Notes under the pieces: model-generated | The model's database searches: none | What the model was told of the DNA's origin: nothing | The model's input: the letters and a program-made list of their open reading frames with translations, nothing else | Translations under genes and position numbers: made by a program | From: Bin87 sp965219925 | GTDB taxonomy: Bacteria; Chloroflexota; Dehalococcoidia; Lucifugimonadales; UBA3495 | DNA length: 64,000 bases | Assembly: GCA_965219925.1 (NCBI GenBank) | Contig: OZ244795.1 | Coordinates: 2,976,001-3,040,000, forward strand | Direction of reading: 5' to 3' | In this document: piece by piece, positions 53,283-62,479 of the stretch | Layout of the letters: each line of letters opens with the position of its first letter | Numbering within the stretch: position 1 is the first letter of the stretch

Positions 53283-54823
53283 TGTTCGACGCGGTCATCT
53301 TTGACGAAGCGTCGCAGATACCGCCGGCCGAGGCGATAGGCAGTCTGGCGCGCGCTCTGCAGGTAGTGATTGCCGGAGACGACCGCCAGCTTCCTCCAAC
53401 CAGTTTTTTCAATGCACGGGGAGATGACGAGAGCGACGACGAATCGGATGACATTGGCGACACGGCGCTGACCGACGACATTGAGTCAATCCTGGACGTG
53501 GCTAAAGCCGGCCTGATCCGGGAGGAGATGCTGCAGTGGCACTACCGGAGCCGCGACGGCCGGCTGATTGCTTTCTCCAACGCCAACATCTATGGCGGCG
53601 GACTAACCGCTTTCCCTGGCATTTCGCTAACGGCTCCAATCAGCCATCACCCCGTACCCTTCCGGCCCTTGTCGCAACAGACGCCTTCCAATCCCGACGA
53701 AGTTGAGCGGGTGGTGGAAATGATCATCGATCATGCTCGTCACCACCCGGGTGAATCACTCGGCGTAATCGCTTTCGGCATCAGGCACGCCAACAATATC
53801 GACGAGACGTTGCGCGTTCGGCTGCGTGGCCTGAATGAACAGTCCCTTGACGAGTTTTTCTCAGAGGAGGCCGAAGAGCGGTTCTTTGTAAAGAATATCG
53901 AGCGTGTTCAGGGCGACGAGCGGGACGTGATAATCCTCACCGTTGGTTATCATAAAGCCGCCAACGGGACGTTGCCCTACCGATTCGGACCGCTCAACCA
54001 GCCCGGCGGCGAACGGAGGCTTAACGTGGCCGTCACCCGGGCCCGTTCCCGGGTTCACCTGGTTTCGTCGTTCTCGCACCACGATATGGAGCCGGGCCAC
54101 TCTCAGGCCCGTGGTGTGGAGTTGCTCCGCCAGTATTTGGAGTTTGCCGCCTCCGGTGGGTCAGAATTGGGGGCAGCGGTCAGCGACCTGCCCCTCAACC
54201 CCTTTGAGTTAGACGTGCTGCACCGACTGGAGGATAACGGGATTACGGTGGTTCCGCAGTACGGGATCGCCGGATACCGCATCGATTTCGCCTGCGCCCA
54301 TCCCGAACAGCCGGGGCGGATGGTGCTGGCTATCGAGGCCGACGGGGCCAGTTATCACTCGGCCCATACTGCCAGGGAACGGGACCGCCTGCGGCAACAG
54401 GTGCTGGAGGATAAAGGCTGGCGCTTCCACCGAATCTGGTCAACCGACTGGTTCAGAAATCGGGAGGCCGAAGTCACTCGAGCAGTAGCGGCATGGCGCC
54501 AGGCAGCCACTGATTCTGACTATGGAAATAGCGCCAGGGCAGATAGCGATTTCCATGAGCCGCCCACAACGCCGGTGCCGGATTTTCCCGACCGAGGCCC
54601 ACGCCCCAATGTTACCCCCAACCGTGGCGACATCAGCAGATATTCCACCGGTGAGTTGATTGACCTCGCCACCTGGATCACGTCAGACACTCTCCTCCGC
54701 ACCGACGAGGAGTTGATGGCGGAAATGCGTCGTGAGCTCGGGTTCCAGCGCCGGGGTTCCCGGATTGACGCGGCTTTGCAGCGTGCTATCGCAAGGGTTC
54801 GCAGAGAGGCAGCAGGCAGCTAG
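53282..54823 (+). CDS. C-terminal helicase lobe and nuclease fragment of the broken helicase
   Basis: About 510 residues in one open frame after the MITE. It carries FDEASQIPPAEAIG (Walker B), VIAGDDRQLPP, MLQWHYRSRDGRLIAFSN, NIERVQGDERDVIILTVGY, GGERRLNVAVTRARSRVHLV (helicase motifs IV-VI of the UvrD/Dna2 type), and then an endonuclease-fold domain with GYRIDFACAHPE, LAIEADGASYHSAHTARERDR, FHRIWSTDWF. A separate translation start is not obvious, so it may be silent, but the frame is intact over 1.5 kb and could be kept by selection or by youth of the insertion. Confidence 0.7.
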   Translation: MFDAVIFDEASQIPPAEAIGSLARALQVVIAGDDRQLPPTSFFNARGDDESDDESDDIGDTALTDDIESILDVAKAGLIREEMLQWHYRSRDGRLIAFSNANIYGGGLTAFPGISLTAPISHHPVPFRPLSQQTPSNPDEVERVVEMIIDHARHHPGESLGVIAFGIRHANNIDETLRVRLRGLNEQSLDEFFSEEAEERFFVKNIERVQGDERDVIILTVGYHKAANGTLPYRFGPLNQPGGERRLNVAVTRARSRVHLVSSFSHHDMEPGHSQARGVELLRQYLEFAASGGSELGAAVSDLPLNPFELDVLHRLEDNGITVVPQYGIAGYRIDFACAHPEQPGRMVLAIEADGASYHSAHTARERDRLRQQVLEDKGWRFHRIWSTDWFRNREAEVTRAVAAWRQAATDSDYGNSARADSDFHEPPTTPVPDFPDRGPRPNVTPNRGDISRYSTGELIDLATWITSDTLLRTDEELMAEMRRELGFQRRGSRIDAALQRAIARVRREAAGS

Positions 54824-55072
54824 GCGCACCGGCCATCCGGTTGTGCCCTGTTGCTAATCCTTAAATTGTGGTTCACACCGGATGCCCAAGGATGGTCGGG
54901 ACACTACTGGACGCCAGAGTTACCCTTGCCGCGACTGCGGTTATCGATCGGTTGGTGAACAGAGCGCTCCGTGATTCTGTTGGGGCGCCGGAAACCTGCT
55001 ACTATCGGATCTCCTGATACCCCATTTCAAAAGCAGTCTCTACCTATTCTGTGAACCCGATTACCTTCCAGG
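54824..55072. other. Spacer with right arm of the 40-bp inverted repeat
   Basis: The inverted partner of 50229-50268 lies at 54999-55038 (CTACTATCGGATC ... AAAAGCAGTC). The amidase gene begins 35 bp later, so the arm may also contribute to its promoter. Nothing else is seen. Confidence 0.5.
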
Positions 55073-56290
55073 ATGATTGATGCAATGACCGCGACGAGAC
55101 CTACCCTGCCAGGAAACGATCCCCTGAACGCGTTTTGCCGAGATAGCGAAGCTTATGCAGTTGGCGCAGACCAAGGTCCTTTGGCTGGGTTGACCTTCGC
55201 CGCTAAGGACATATTCGACGTGGCCGGTCATGTTACCGGGTGCGGGAATCCTCATTGGAAAGCTACCCATCAACCTGCCCGGGCCACCGCGTGGGTGGTT
55301 CAGCGATTGCTCGATGCGGGGGCCACCATGGTCGGCAAGACCATCACGGACGAGCTGACCCGGGGCATTTTTGGGGAAAATGCCCACTACGGCACTCCGG
55401 TCAATCCTCGCGCGACAGGGCGCGTGCCCGGCGGTTCATCCAGCGGTTCGGCTTCGGCGGTGGCAGGAGAGTTGGTGGACTTTGCCCTTGGCTCGGACAC
55501 CGGCGGCTCGGTGCGAGTGCCGGCCAGTTTCTGTGGATTGTATGGCCTGCGACCGACCCACGGTCGAATTCCCCGGGACGGGATGCTGCTGCAGGCTCCA
55601 AGCTATGACACCATCGGGTGGTTTGCCCGTGAACCGGACCTATTCGCCGTTGTGGGTTCGGTATTGCTCCCGCCAGGAACGCCGGGGCGGCGCCCCAGGA
55701 ATCTGGTCATGGCCCAGGACGCTTTCGATCTGGCCGAACCGGAGATACGCGAGGCCATGCTATCCGCGGCGCAGGTTATCGGTTCCCTTTTTGATTCAGT
55801 GTCATACCAACAGTTATCACCATCCAGCCTCACCCAATGGTCAGACCACCAACAAATTTTGCAAAGCCGCGAGGCCTGGGAATCGATTCGACAGTGGATA
55901 GATGACACCAACCCGGCGCTTAGTTTCGAGGTGTCGGACCGGTACGTCACGGCGCGGTCGGTGACCGACGATCAGGTCGCCGCCGCTCAGGTGGGCCGCG
56001 ATGGGATCGTGGCGCGTATGGAGGAGGTTTTTCGCGGTGGAGGAACCGTCGTTTGTATTCCCACGACCATCGGACCGGCTCCTCTGACTGGCCAGAAAGT
56101 TTCCGAGCGGCACACATTGCGGCTCCGCAACAGCGCGTTGACGTCTATCGCCGGGAATACCGGACGGCCACAATTGTCGTTGCCGCTGCTTGAGGTGGAC
56201 GGATTGCCCGTCGGGGTGTCTTTGCTGGGAGACATCGGCGCCGACGAGGTGTTGATGGCGTTGGCTCAAGAAGCGGCTTCCCTTGGATAG
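55073..56290 (+). CDS. Amidase signature family hydrolase
   Basis: A 405-residue amidase. The catalytic triad is visible: Lys in TFAAKDIFDVAG, the cis-Ser and surrounding GGSSSGSASAVA loop, and the nucleophilic Ser in GSDTGGSVRVPASFCGLYG. LRPTHGRIPRDGM follows as usual. The enzyme hydrolyses a carboxamide or related ester; the specific substrate is unknown. It lacks the long C-terminal domain of GatA. ATG 55073 has AGG only three bases upstream; ATG 55085, with AGGA at about 12 bases, is an alternative. An MFS exporter gene follows after 47 bp. Confidence 0.9.
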   Translation: MIDAMTATRPTLPGNDPLNAFCRDSEAYAVGADQGPLAGLTFAAKDIFDVAGHVTGCGNPHWKATHQPARATAWVVQRLLDAGATMVGKTITDELTRGIFGENAHYGTPVNPRATGRVPGGSSSGSASAVAGELVDFALGSDTGGSVRVPASFCGLYGLRPTHGRIPRDGMLLQAPSYDTIGWFAREPDLFAVVGSVLLPPGTPGRRPRNLVMAQDAFDLAEPEIREAMLSAAQVIGSLFDSVSYQQLSPSSLTQWSDHQQILQSREAWESIRQWIDDTNPALSFEVSDRYVTARSVTDDQVAAAQVGRDGIVARMEEVFRGGGTVVCIPTTIGPAPLTGQKVSERHTLRLRNSALTSIAGNTGRPQLSLPLLEVDGLPVGVSLLGDIGADEVLMALAQEAASLG

Positions 56291-56337
56291 GCGCTGCATC
56301 AATCCGGCGGTAAGCCGCGAAATGTTCCGTTCGTAGA

Positions 56338-57567
56338 TTGAAAATTTCGGCGACCTTAACCCAGGCGGCCACCCCTCTCGGTATCTTTCGGTATCGCGAT
56401 TTCGCGTTCGTGTGGAGTTCCACAACCCTGGTGGGTATGGGCACACAGATGGAATCGGCGGTGTTGGGCTGGTTCGTATTGACGCTGACCGATTCTCCCT
56501 TTCTGGTGGGAGCGATCGCAGCGGCCCGCATGGCGTTGAATTTCCTGGCGTTATTCGCGGGAGCAATCGCCGACCGATTGCCCAGAAACGTCCTGTTGAC
56601 GACCGTGGAGTTTGTCATGGGCTCCATGGGCATCCTGATGCTGACGCTGATACTGACGGGTTGGCTGGAGGTCTGGCACATTTTTGCCATCACCATGTTC
56701 ATGGGGATGATACGACTTTTTCAGATGCCAACCGCCCAGTCCCTCATCGCTGACACGCTGCCGGCGGAAAGGGTGGGCAGCGGCGCGGCATTCAACACGA
56801 TTGCCATGAACATCGCCATGCTGACCGGGCCGGTAGTAGGAGGTTTGCTGTTCAAGGCATACGGACCGGAAGGTTCTTACATGGCCATCGCATCGCTGTA
56901 CCTGTTGAGCGGCGTTGTGGCATCGGCGATCCGGATAACCCGACCGCGCGGCAATCGACGCCCTGAATCGGTGCTGCGGACGGTTGCCGACGGGTTGCGA
57001 TACACGAAAGGGAATCAGGTGATCTGGGCGGTTCTGCTGGTGGCGGTGATCATAAATCTCGCCGGCTGGACCTTGCACACGGGGTTGGCGCCCATCTTCG
57101 CCCGGGATGTGCTGGGGACCGACTCCGCCGGGCTGGGTCTGTTGTTGTCCGCCTTTGGCGTTGGAGCCCTCGCCGGTTCCGTGGGGCTGGCCATGGCGCC
57201 CAGCCTGCGCAACGTTGGCAGGCTTCTGATCGTGGCCGTGGTGATGTGGCACCTCACCATCATCATCTTTTCATTGTCGCACTGGTTTTATCTTTCCATG
57301 GCAATTTTGGTCCTGGTCGGAATGTCCTTTGCGTCAACGCAAGTACTGATCCTGACGCTGTTGCTGCGCACCACACAGGCCGAGTTCAGGGGCCGAGTGA
57401 TGGGTCTGCGGTCGTTCGCGATCCTGGCCTTCAGCTTCGGCAGCATGGGAGCCGGAGCGATGGCCGGCTTGTGGGGCGCACCCGGCGCGGCGCAGGTGGT
57501 CGGGTTGACCGGTATCGCGCTAGTGATGGTACTGGCTGTGGTTGCCCCCAAACTCCGTCAGGCATGA
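56338..57567 (+). CDS. MFS transporter (EntS/MFS-3 type)
   Basis: A 409-residue protein with 12 membrane segments. It starts with the cytoplasmic FRYRDFAFVWSSTTLVGMGTQM of the enterobactin-exporter-like group and has the motif A region GAIADRLPRNVLL, the TAQSLIADTLPAERVGSGAA loop, and FRGRVMGLRS in the second half. Such proteins are exporters of varied substrates. TTG 56338 is the only start before the first conserved residues and has no clear ribosome site, so the start is uncertain. Probably cotranscribed with the amidase. Confidence 0.87.
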   Translation: MKISATLTQAATPLGIFRYRDFAFVWSSTTLVGMGTQMESAVLGWFVLTLTDSPFLVGAIAAARMALNFLALFAGAIADRLPRNVLLTTVEFVMGSMGILMLTLILTGWLEVWHIFAITMFMGMIRLFQMPTAQSLIADTLPAERVGSGAAFNTIAMNIAMLTGPVVGGLLFKAYGPEGSYMAIASLYLLSGVVASAIRITRPRGNRRPESVLRTVADGLRYTKGNQVIWAVLLVAVIINLAGWTLHTGLAPIFARDVLGTDSAGLGLLLSAFGVGALAGSVGLAMAPSLRNVGRLLIVAVVMWHLTIIIFSLSHWFYLSMAILVLVGMSFASTQVLILTLLLRTTQAEFRGRVMGLRSFAILAFSFGSMGAGAMAGLWGAPGAAQVVGLTGIALVMVLAVVAPKLRQA

Positions 57568-57583
57568 TTCGGGGTTTGTAACC

Positions 57584-57799
57584 CTCATGCGTACCCACAC
57601 TTAAATTCTGTCATTGCGAGGAGCACCCACCCCCACCTGTCATTGCGAGGAGCGCAGCCGCTCATGGTGAGCCTGTCGAACCACGTGGCAATCTCGTTGA
57701 GGCTGAACACGCGTCGACGAACCATCGTTGCTACGGCGACGAGATTGCCAACCCCCGCATCAAGTACGGGGTCGCAATGACAAAGTGGGTGCGCGTGAG
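57584..57799. repeat. MITE-like repeat with 10-bp flanking duplication
   Basis: A 216-bp element with ends CTCATGCGTACCCACAC and GTGGGTGCGCGTGAG, flanked by GTTTGTAACC (57574-57583) and ATTTGTACCC (57800-57809), 8 of 10 bases alike. It has the TCATTGCGAGGAG arms, duplicated on the left. It lies between the stops of two converging genes. Confidence 0.72.
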
Positions 57800-57852
57800 A
57801 TTTGTACCCGGATTGTAGCCGGGTGCGTTTCGTTGGCGCGGGTGGAGCGACG

Positions 57853-59551
57853 TTATTTGTTGAGTACCACGTCAATCAGCGCGATTCGCCCAGCCTGGAC
57901 TGCCTTTAGCCCGTTGCGTAGAGCCTGGTGCAGCAGCGAGGGGTCTTCCACGCGCTCGCCGTAGCCGCCAAAGGGTTCCACCAACTGCGCGTAGTTGGGG
58001 CCAGGTATATTGACACCGTGGTGTATTCCGGATTGGGCCGCGACTCCGTCCGGATAATAGTTCAGATGATTGCCCCGCATCGCCTCATAGTTGCCGTTGT
58101 TGAACACTATGGTCAGGAACGGCAAGTCGGCCTCCAGCGCAACGCCGAAGCTCTGGGTGACCGGGTTGTAGAGGAATCCGCCGTCTCCCATCAGCGCCAC
58201 AACCGGCTGATCCGGTTTGGCCAGCTTCACGCCCAGCGCCAATCCCAAGCCCTGACCCAGGCCGCCGTTGGGCCTGAAATAACCGTGCGGGGATTCCCAT
58301 TGGACGTGGCGCGCGATGGCTCCGCGATGCGTTGTGACTTCTTCGACGTAAACGGCGTCCGCCGGCATTACTTCACTCAGGGCGGCGCACAGCCACACCG
58401 GATCAATCGGTTGACCGGTTTTGGCAGTCGCTTCCGCTAATCGGTTGCGCTCGTTGATCCGGTCGTGTTCTGCTTCCCACCGCTGCAACCTCTCCTCGAT
58501 TTCGGCGCTGTGCTGGGATGCAAATGGTCGCAACGTTTCTACCAGCAACTGCAACGCGATGGTCAGGTCGCCTTCCAGATACAGGTCGGCAAACAGGTTT
58601 TGGTACACCATCAATTCCTTGATGGGAGTATCTCCCATCGCCACCACCGTAGCGTTTTTAGGTCCGGCATTGGGTGGATACCACGGGGATCGACTGCCGG
58701 CCAAAATCACCAGGTCGGAACCGTCGAGGTATGCGCCCGGCTCGGGGCCAAGGTGCAGCGGGTGGCTCTTGGGGAAATTGGAATACGTTGCGGTACTCTC
58801 CACCACCGGTATGGCGAACATCTCGGCCAGCTGCACGAGGCTGGTGAATCCCTGGGATTCGCGGCCGGCGCAGTCGGTGATTATCAAAGGAGATTTGCTG
58901 TTGGCAATCAGTCTGGCAACCTGCTCCACCGCATCCGGCGTGGGTTGGGTTTTGGGAGCAGCGGGAACCGCGCGGAGCTTGGCCGGCGGTGTCCATTGGT
59001 GGATCATGGTCTCGATTGGGATGTCCAGATAAGTGGGACCTTGAGGGACACGCTGCGCCAGTTCGCCGGCGCGCACCAGCTGTTCGTACATGGTGTAAGG
59101 GCTGGTGGCTTGACCGCTCCATTTGGTAACAGCCTCGGCAAACCGGTTTGGGCCTCCTACCACGCTCAGGTTGCGGTACCACTGGGCTTGCGGGTCGAGT
59201 TCCGGGTTTTCGCCGTAGCTGGTGGCTTCCCCGGAGCAGACAATCATCGGCACCTCACCCAGATTGGCGCTGTGGATGCCCATACTCCCCTGGAGCAGAC
59301 CCACCCCGGCGTGGAGCAGAACCCGCCTGCATCTTTCCGGTGGCCCTGGTATATCCGGTGGCCATGTTCACGGCCAATGTTTCATGCCAGCAATTGATGT
59401 ACCGGGGCCCGGGTGTTTCGTTGACCTGTTGCCGAGCCAGGGCCTCCCACACCGGAGCCCATTCCGACCCGGGCGAAGAAATGATGTACTCGACGCCCAA
59501 ATTACGGAATGCCTCCAGGATTGCTTCACCGCCGTCGAGTGTGGTGGGCAT
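57853..59551 (-). pseudogene. Thiamine-diphosphate-dependent enzyme with a frameshift
   Basis: The N-terminal frame starts at ATG 59551 behind GAGGAGGATACCACC and has ILEAFRNLGVEYIISSPGSE and the catalytic Glu in CWHETLAVNMATGYTRATGK. The rest, in another frame to 57853, has HAGVGLLQGSMGIHSANLGEVPMIV, the middle domain with LILAGSRSPWY and the ThDP-binding GDGGFLYNPVTQSFGVALEADLPF. A one-base excess in the CCC run at 59322-59324 separates the frames; without it the protein would be about 565 residues, like acetolactate synthase or benzoylformate decarboxylase. Either a real lesion or a sequencing error. It closes a three-gene run with the exporter and phosphotriesterase-family genes upstream. 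Confidence 0.85.
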
Positions 59552-59584
59552 GGTGGTATCCTCCTCGTTCTGGTGGGGCTTCGT

Positions 59585-61084
59585 TTAGCGGGGTGATGTT
59601 CTTGATGGTTCAGGTTGGGCGGCAGCGTATTCCAGGTATTGCGCTCCACGCAACGGCAATACCGAGATCACCATTGCCAGCAACACGGATCCCGCCATGG
59701 TCATATAGGCGTATCTCAAGCCGGTGGTGAAAGCCTGGCCTACTCCGGAACCTGCGCCGCTCCGCACCGCGTCGAGGCTGGGTTCGAATCCCATAGAACC
59801 CATGGTGGCGGTGACGATGGCGGTAGCGACGGCAACGCTGACGACGTTGCCAGCGTTACGGATCAGGTTCAAGAATGCAGAAATGACCCCGTGGCTCGTG
59901 CGTTCTACGGCGCTGAGGATGGAGCTGGAGTTTGCAGAATAGAAGGTACCCATGCCGCTGCTCTGGAGCATCAACGCCGGTATCACCAGCAGCAGCGACG
60001 AATCTTCGCTGAGGCGCGACAGAATGGATATGCCGGCGGCGGACATGATCAGGCCGCCTACGGTGAATTTGCGCCAGCCGAACCGGTCGGAAAGGCGGCC
60101 ACTCACCGGCCCCAGGATCGACATGCAGATTGCCCCGGGCACCACTGTCAACCCGGCCACCGCGGGTCGGTATCCCAGGACATTTTGCAGGTAGAACGGC
60201 GTCATGAAGAGTACCGCCGAACTGCCCATGAACAGCAGGAAATTGGCCGAGACTCCCTGCGAAAAATTACGACGCTGGAAAAGTCTCAACTGCATCATGG
60301 GACTGACATACCGCAGTTCCCACCACACGAAACTGACCAGCAAAACCACAAAGGCGACCGCGGCTGCCAGTATCGGCGGCGAATCCCAACCGGAGCGATG
60401 AACGTTGGTTATTCCCAACAGCAGGGCGAGCAGGGCCCCGGATGACAAAACCGCGCCGAGCCAATCGAACCGGAACCTGGTTTGATCGCGATTACCGCGC
60501 GGGCGATCGTGTTCAGTAACAATCCCCAGGCTCAATATTACGCTCAACAGCACCAGCGGGATAGCCGCGAAGAACACCGAACGCCACCCCAGGGCGTCCA
60601 CGAGCGACCCACCCATAGCAGGGCCGACGACGGCGCCGGTTCCCACCATCGTCATTATCATGCCGATGGCCTTGCCTCTCTCCGTTGGCGGAAAAGCAGC
60701 TATGACAATGGCCATGCCCGTGCCCTGGGTCATGGCGGCCCCGGCGCCCTGCACTATGCGGGAAAGGATCAGGATAGTGAGGTCGGAAGAAACGCCGGCG
60801 GCGAACGCTCCGAGTACGAACACGACCGCGCCGATGATGTAAACGGTTTTCAGGCCGATCAGGTCGGCCAGACGGCCCATGGGCAACAGTAAGGCTATGA
60901 TGGTCATGGCATACCCGATGACCAACCATTGCACGCTCGGTATGTCGGTTTGGAAATAACTGGCGATGGAAGGCAGGGCCACGCCCACGCTGCCATGGTC
61001 CACCACCGACGCGAACGTGCCCACCGCCATCGCGGCGAAGGCATACCATTTGTATTGAGGGCTTTCCCTCAGCGATGCAAGCAC
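59585..61084 (-). CDS. MFS drug:proton antiporter, 14-segment DHA2 (EmrB/QacA) type
   Basis: A 499-residue exporter with 14 predicted membrane segments. Landmarks are FASVVDHGSVGVALPSIASYF at segment 1 (the usual Asp in segment 1), QWLVIGYAMTIIALLLPMGRLADLIGLK with motif A, SRIVQGAGAAMTQGTGMAIV and motif C-like GMIMTMVGTGAVVGPAMGGSLVD in segment 5. It exports hydrophobic or cationic compounds with proton influx. The 33- and 35-bp gaps to the neighbouring genes on the same strand indicate one operon. Confidence 0.92.
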   Translation of the reverse strand: MLASLRESPQYKWYAFAAMAVGTFASVVDHGSVGVALPSIASYFQTDIPSVQWLVIGYAMTIIALLLPMGRLADLIGLKTVYIIGAVVFVLGAFAAGVSSDLTILILSRIVQGAGAAMTQGTGMAIVIAAFPPTERGKAIGMIMTMVGTGAVVGPAMGGSLVDALGWRSVFFAAIPLVLLSVILSLGIVTEHDRPRGNRDQTRFRFDWLGAVLSSGALLALLLGITNVHRSGWDSPPILAAAVAFVVLLVSFVWWELRYVSPMMQLRLFQRRNFSQGVSANFLLFMGSSAVLFMTPFYLQNVLGYRPAVAGLTVVPGAICMSILGPVSGRLSDRFGWRKFTVGGLIMSAAGISILSRLSEDSSLLLVIPALMLQSSGMGTFYSANSSSILSAVERTSHGVISAFLNLIRNAGNVVSVAVATAIVTATMGSMGFEPSLDAVRSGAGSGVGQAFTTGLRYAYMTMAGSVLLAMVISVLPLRGAQYLEYAAAQPEPSRTSPR

Positions 61085-61119
61085 TATGGCGCAGCTTACT
61101 GGGACGCGACAGCCAAGTG

Positions 61120-62073
61120 CTATTCGCCAGCGAAGAATCGTCTGGGGTTTTCCACGGTGATTTGGTGAATGTCGCCGTCGGATGCGCCCAGTTCTTTCAA
61201 TCTGGGCAGCACGTACCGGGGGATAAAGTTGTACCCGTCAGGATTCGCCCGCCGCCGTTGTTCCTGGACCTCGGCGCCGTGGCGAGCCTTTGGAACCGAG
61301 TAGTCGTGAGACAGGAATATGCGGTCGGTGAAGCCGGCGTCCATCAGTTTCCTGGTTATCTCGGTGCGTTCTTCCCAATTGGGAGTGCCGGGAACCTGCC
61401 CGCCCGGATGCCGGTCCAGCCCCAGCCAGACTCCTTTGTTGAGCAGGCCAAACAGATAATCCAGGTCGGTGTCGTCGTTGCTGTGACCGATGTACACCCG
61501 GTTGAGATCTACGCCCTCTTCCTCTAGGATGGCAACCTGCTGGTCGCCCACCCGGTCGGGCGACCAGGTGTGGGTGGAAATGGGGATCCCGGTGGCCTTT
61601 TGGGTTCTGGCGGCGGCTCTCAACACCACTTCCTGGGGTGGTGTGATACCTCCCCGGTCGCTGGCTACCTTGATAATGCCGGCTTTGATCCCAGTGCCTT
61701 CGATGCCCTCTTCGATCTCCCTGATGTACAGCGCGGCGATTACATCGGGTGAAACGTCGGCGAATGGCCTGGGCACCGCCACATGGTTGCCGGTAGCCAC
61801 GATTATCTGTATGCCGCTGCCCTCAGACACTTCCTTAATCAATCCCACATCGCGGCCCAGGTCGATGGTGCTGACGTCAACCATGGTCCTGACACCGTCA
61901 GCGTAGGCGGCCGTCATGGCAGCGATGGACTGTTCGCGTATGCCATCGCGGTCGATAAACTCCGGAAAGGTGTGGCGCAGCCCGGCGGCATTGGTGCCCA
62001 CATGTTCATGACTCAGGGTGAAACCGAGGTCGCCGGTGTCCAAAGTACCCGTTACTGTGTTGACGATGGCCAT
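61120..62073 (-). CDS. Phosphotriesterase-family metal-dependent hydrolase
   Basis: A 317-residue TIM-barrel enzyme with the complete binuclear site of the PTE family: HEH at residues 22-24, the carbamylated Lys135 in AGIIKVASD, His168 in STHTW, His197 in IGHSND and Asp257 in LSHDYS. The family includes phosphotriesterases and lactonases; the natural substrate here could be a lactone, as for PLL enzymes. First gene of the operon with the DHA2 exporter and the ThDP enzyme. GGAAAGGAGGGCGGGCA precedes ATG 62073, a strong ribosome site. Confidence 0.92.
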   Translation of the reverse strand: MAIVNTVTGTLDTGDLGFTLSHEHVGTNAAGLRHTFPEFIDRDGIREQSIAAMTAAYADGVRTMVDVSTIDLGRDVGLIKEVSEGSGIQIIVATGNHVAVPRPFADVSPDVIAALYIREIEEGIEGTGIKAGIIKVASDRGGITPPQEVVLRAAARTQKATGIPISTHTWSPDRVGDQQVAILEEEGVDLNRVYIGHSNDDTDLDYLFGLLNKGVWLGLDRHPGGQVPGTPNWEERTEITRKLMDAGFTDRIFLSHDYSVPKARHGAEVQEQRRRANPDGYNFIPRYVLPRLKELGASDGDIHQITVENPRRFFAGE

Positions 62074-62191
62074 TGCCCGCCCTCCTTTCCAAATTATCGT
62101 TCCGAATTACCGTGCGGATATTCTAATATGGAATCACGAATATAGATACCGAGCGGTCCCGGTACGCCGTCCGGCGGCCCGGCCTGCCGCC

Positions 62192-62336
62192 CAGGGTCAT
62201 TCGGTTGTCATTGCGAGGAGCGCAGCGACGTGGCAATCTCGTTGAGGTTGAACACACGTCGGCGAATCACCATTGCTACGGCGACGAGATTGCCACGCTG
62301 CGCTCGCAATGACAGATTAAAGCGGGTACGCGTGAG
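62192..62336. repeat. Hybrid MITE-like repeat
   Basis: The left end is CAGGGTCATTCGGTTGTC as in one repeat type; the right end is GCGGGTACGCGTGAG as in another. The inner TCATTGCGAGGAGCGCAGCGACG arms are common to both, so the element is a recombinant or shows that the two types are related by end replacement. No clear flanking duplication. Confidence 0.6.
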
Positions 62337-62479
62337 CCGCCGCCCGCTTGCCACGATTACCGGGCAAGGCTATGATGCCGGCGAGCAGGTTCAGGCAACC
62401 CGGCCGCAATGCCGGGAATGTCTGTCGGCCATATTGGTTCACGAAATTTGACGACTGAACAATCCGAGGGAGGCAAACA

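Larger units (their letters stand above)
50484..54823 (+). pseudogene. DUF4011-type superfamily I helicase/nuclease, broken by two MITEs and frameshifts
   Basis: Pieces in order: a possible N-terminal helix from ATG 50484 (PIRAEALRRAAEQ) in another frame; 50551-51264 with SGSNRLLNYRDLKTGTLDL (DUF4011); 51270-51370 with EFLVVDADASQNRAINHILAGESL; a MITE (51371-51530); VIWGPPGTGKSQTIANLIA with Walker A; a frameshift near 52040; a helical insert; a frameshift near 52790; AIRPCWAMSPLLVAEMVP up to 53137; a second MITE (53138-53282); then VIFDEASQIPPAEAIG with Walker B, the second helicase lobe and a C-terminal PD-(D/E)xK-like nuclease (YRIDFACAHPE, AIEADGASYHS). Intact relatives are large helicase-nucleases found in defence islands. 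This copy cannot make one protein. Confidence 0.85.
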
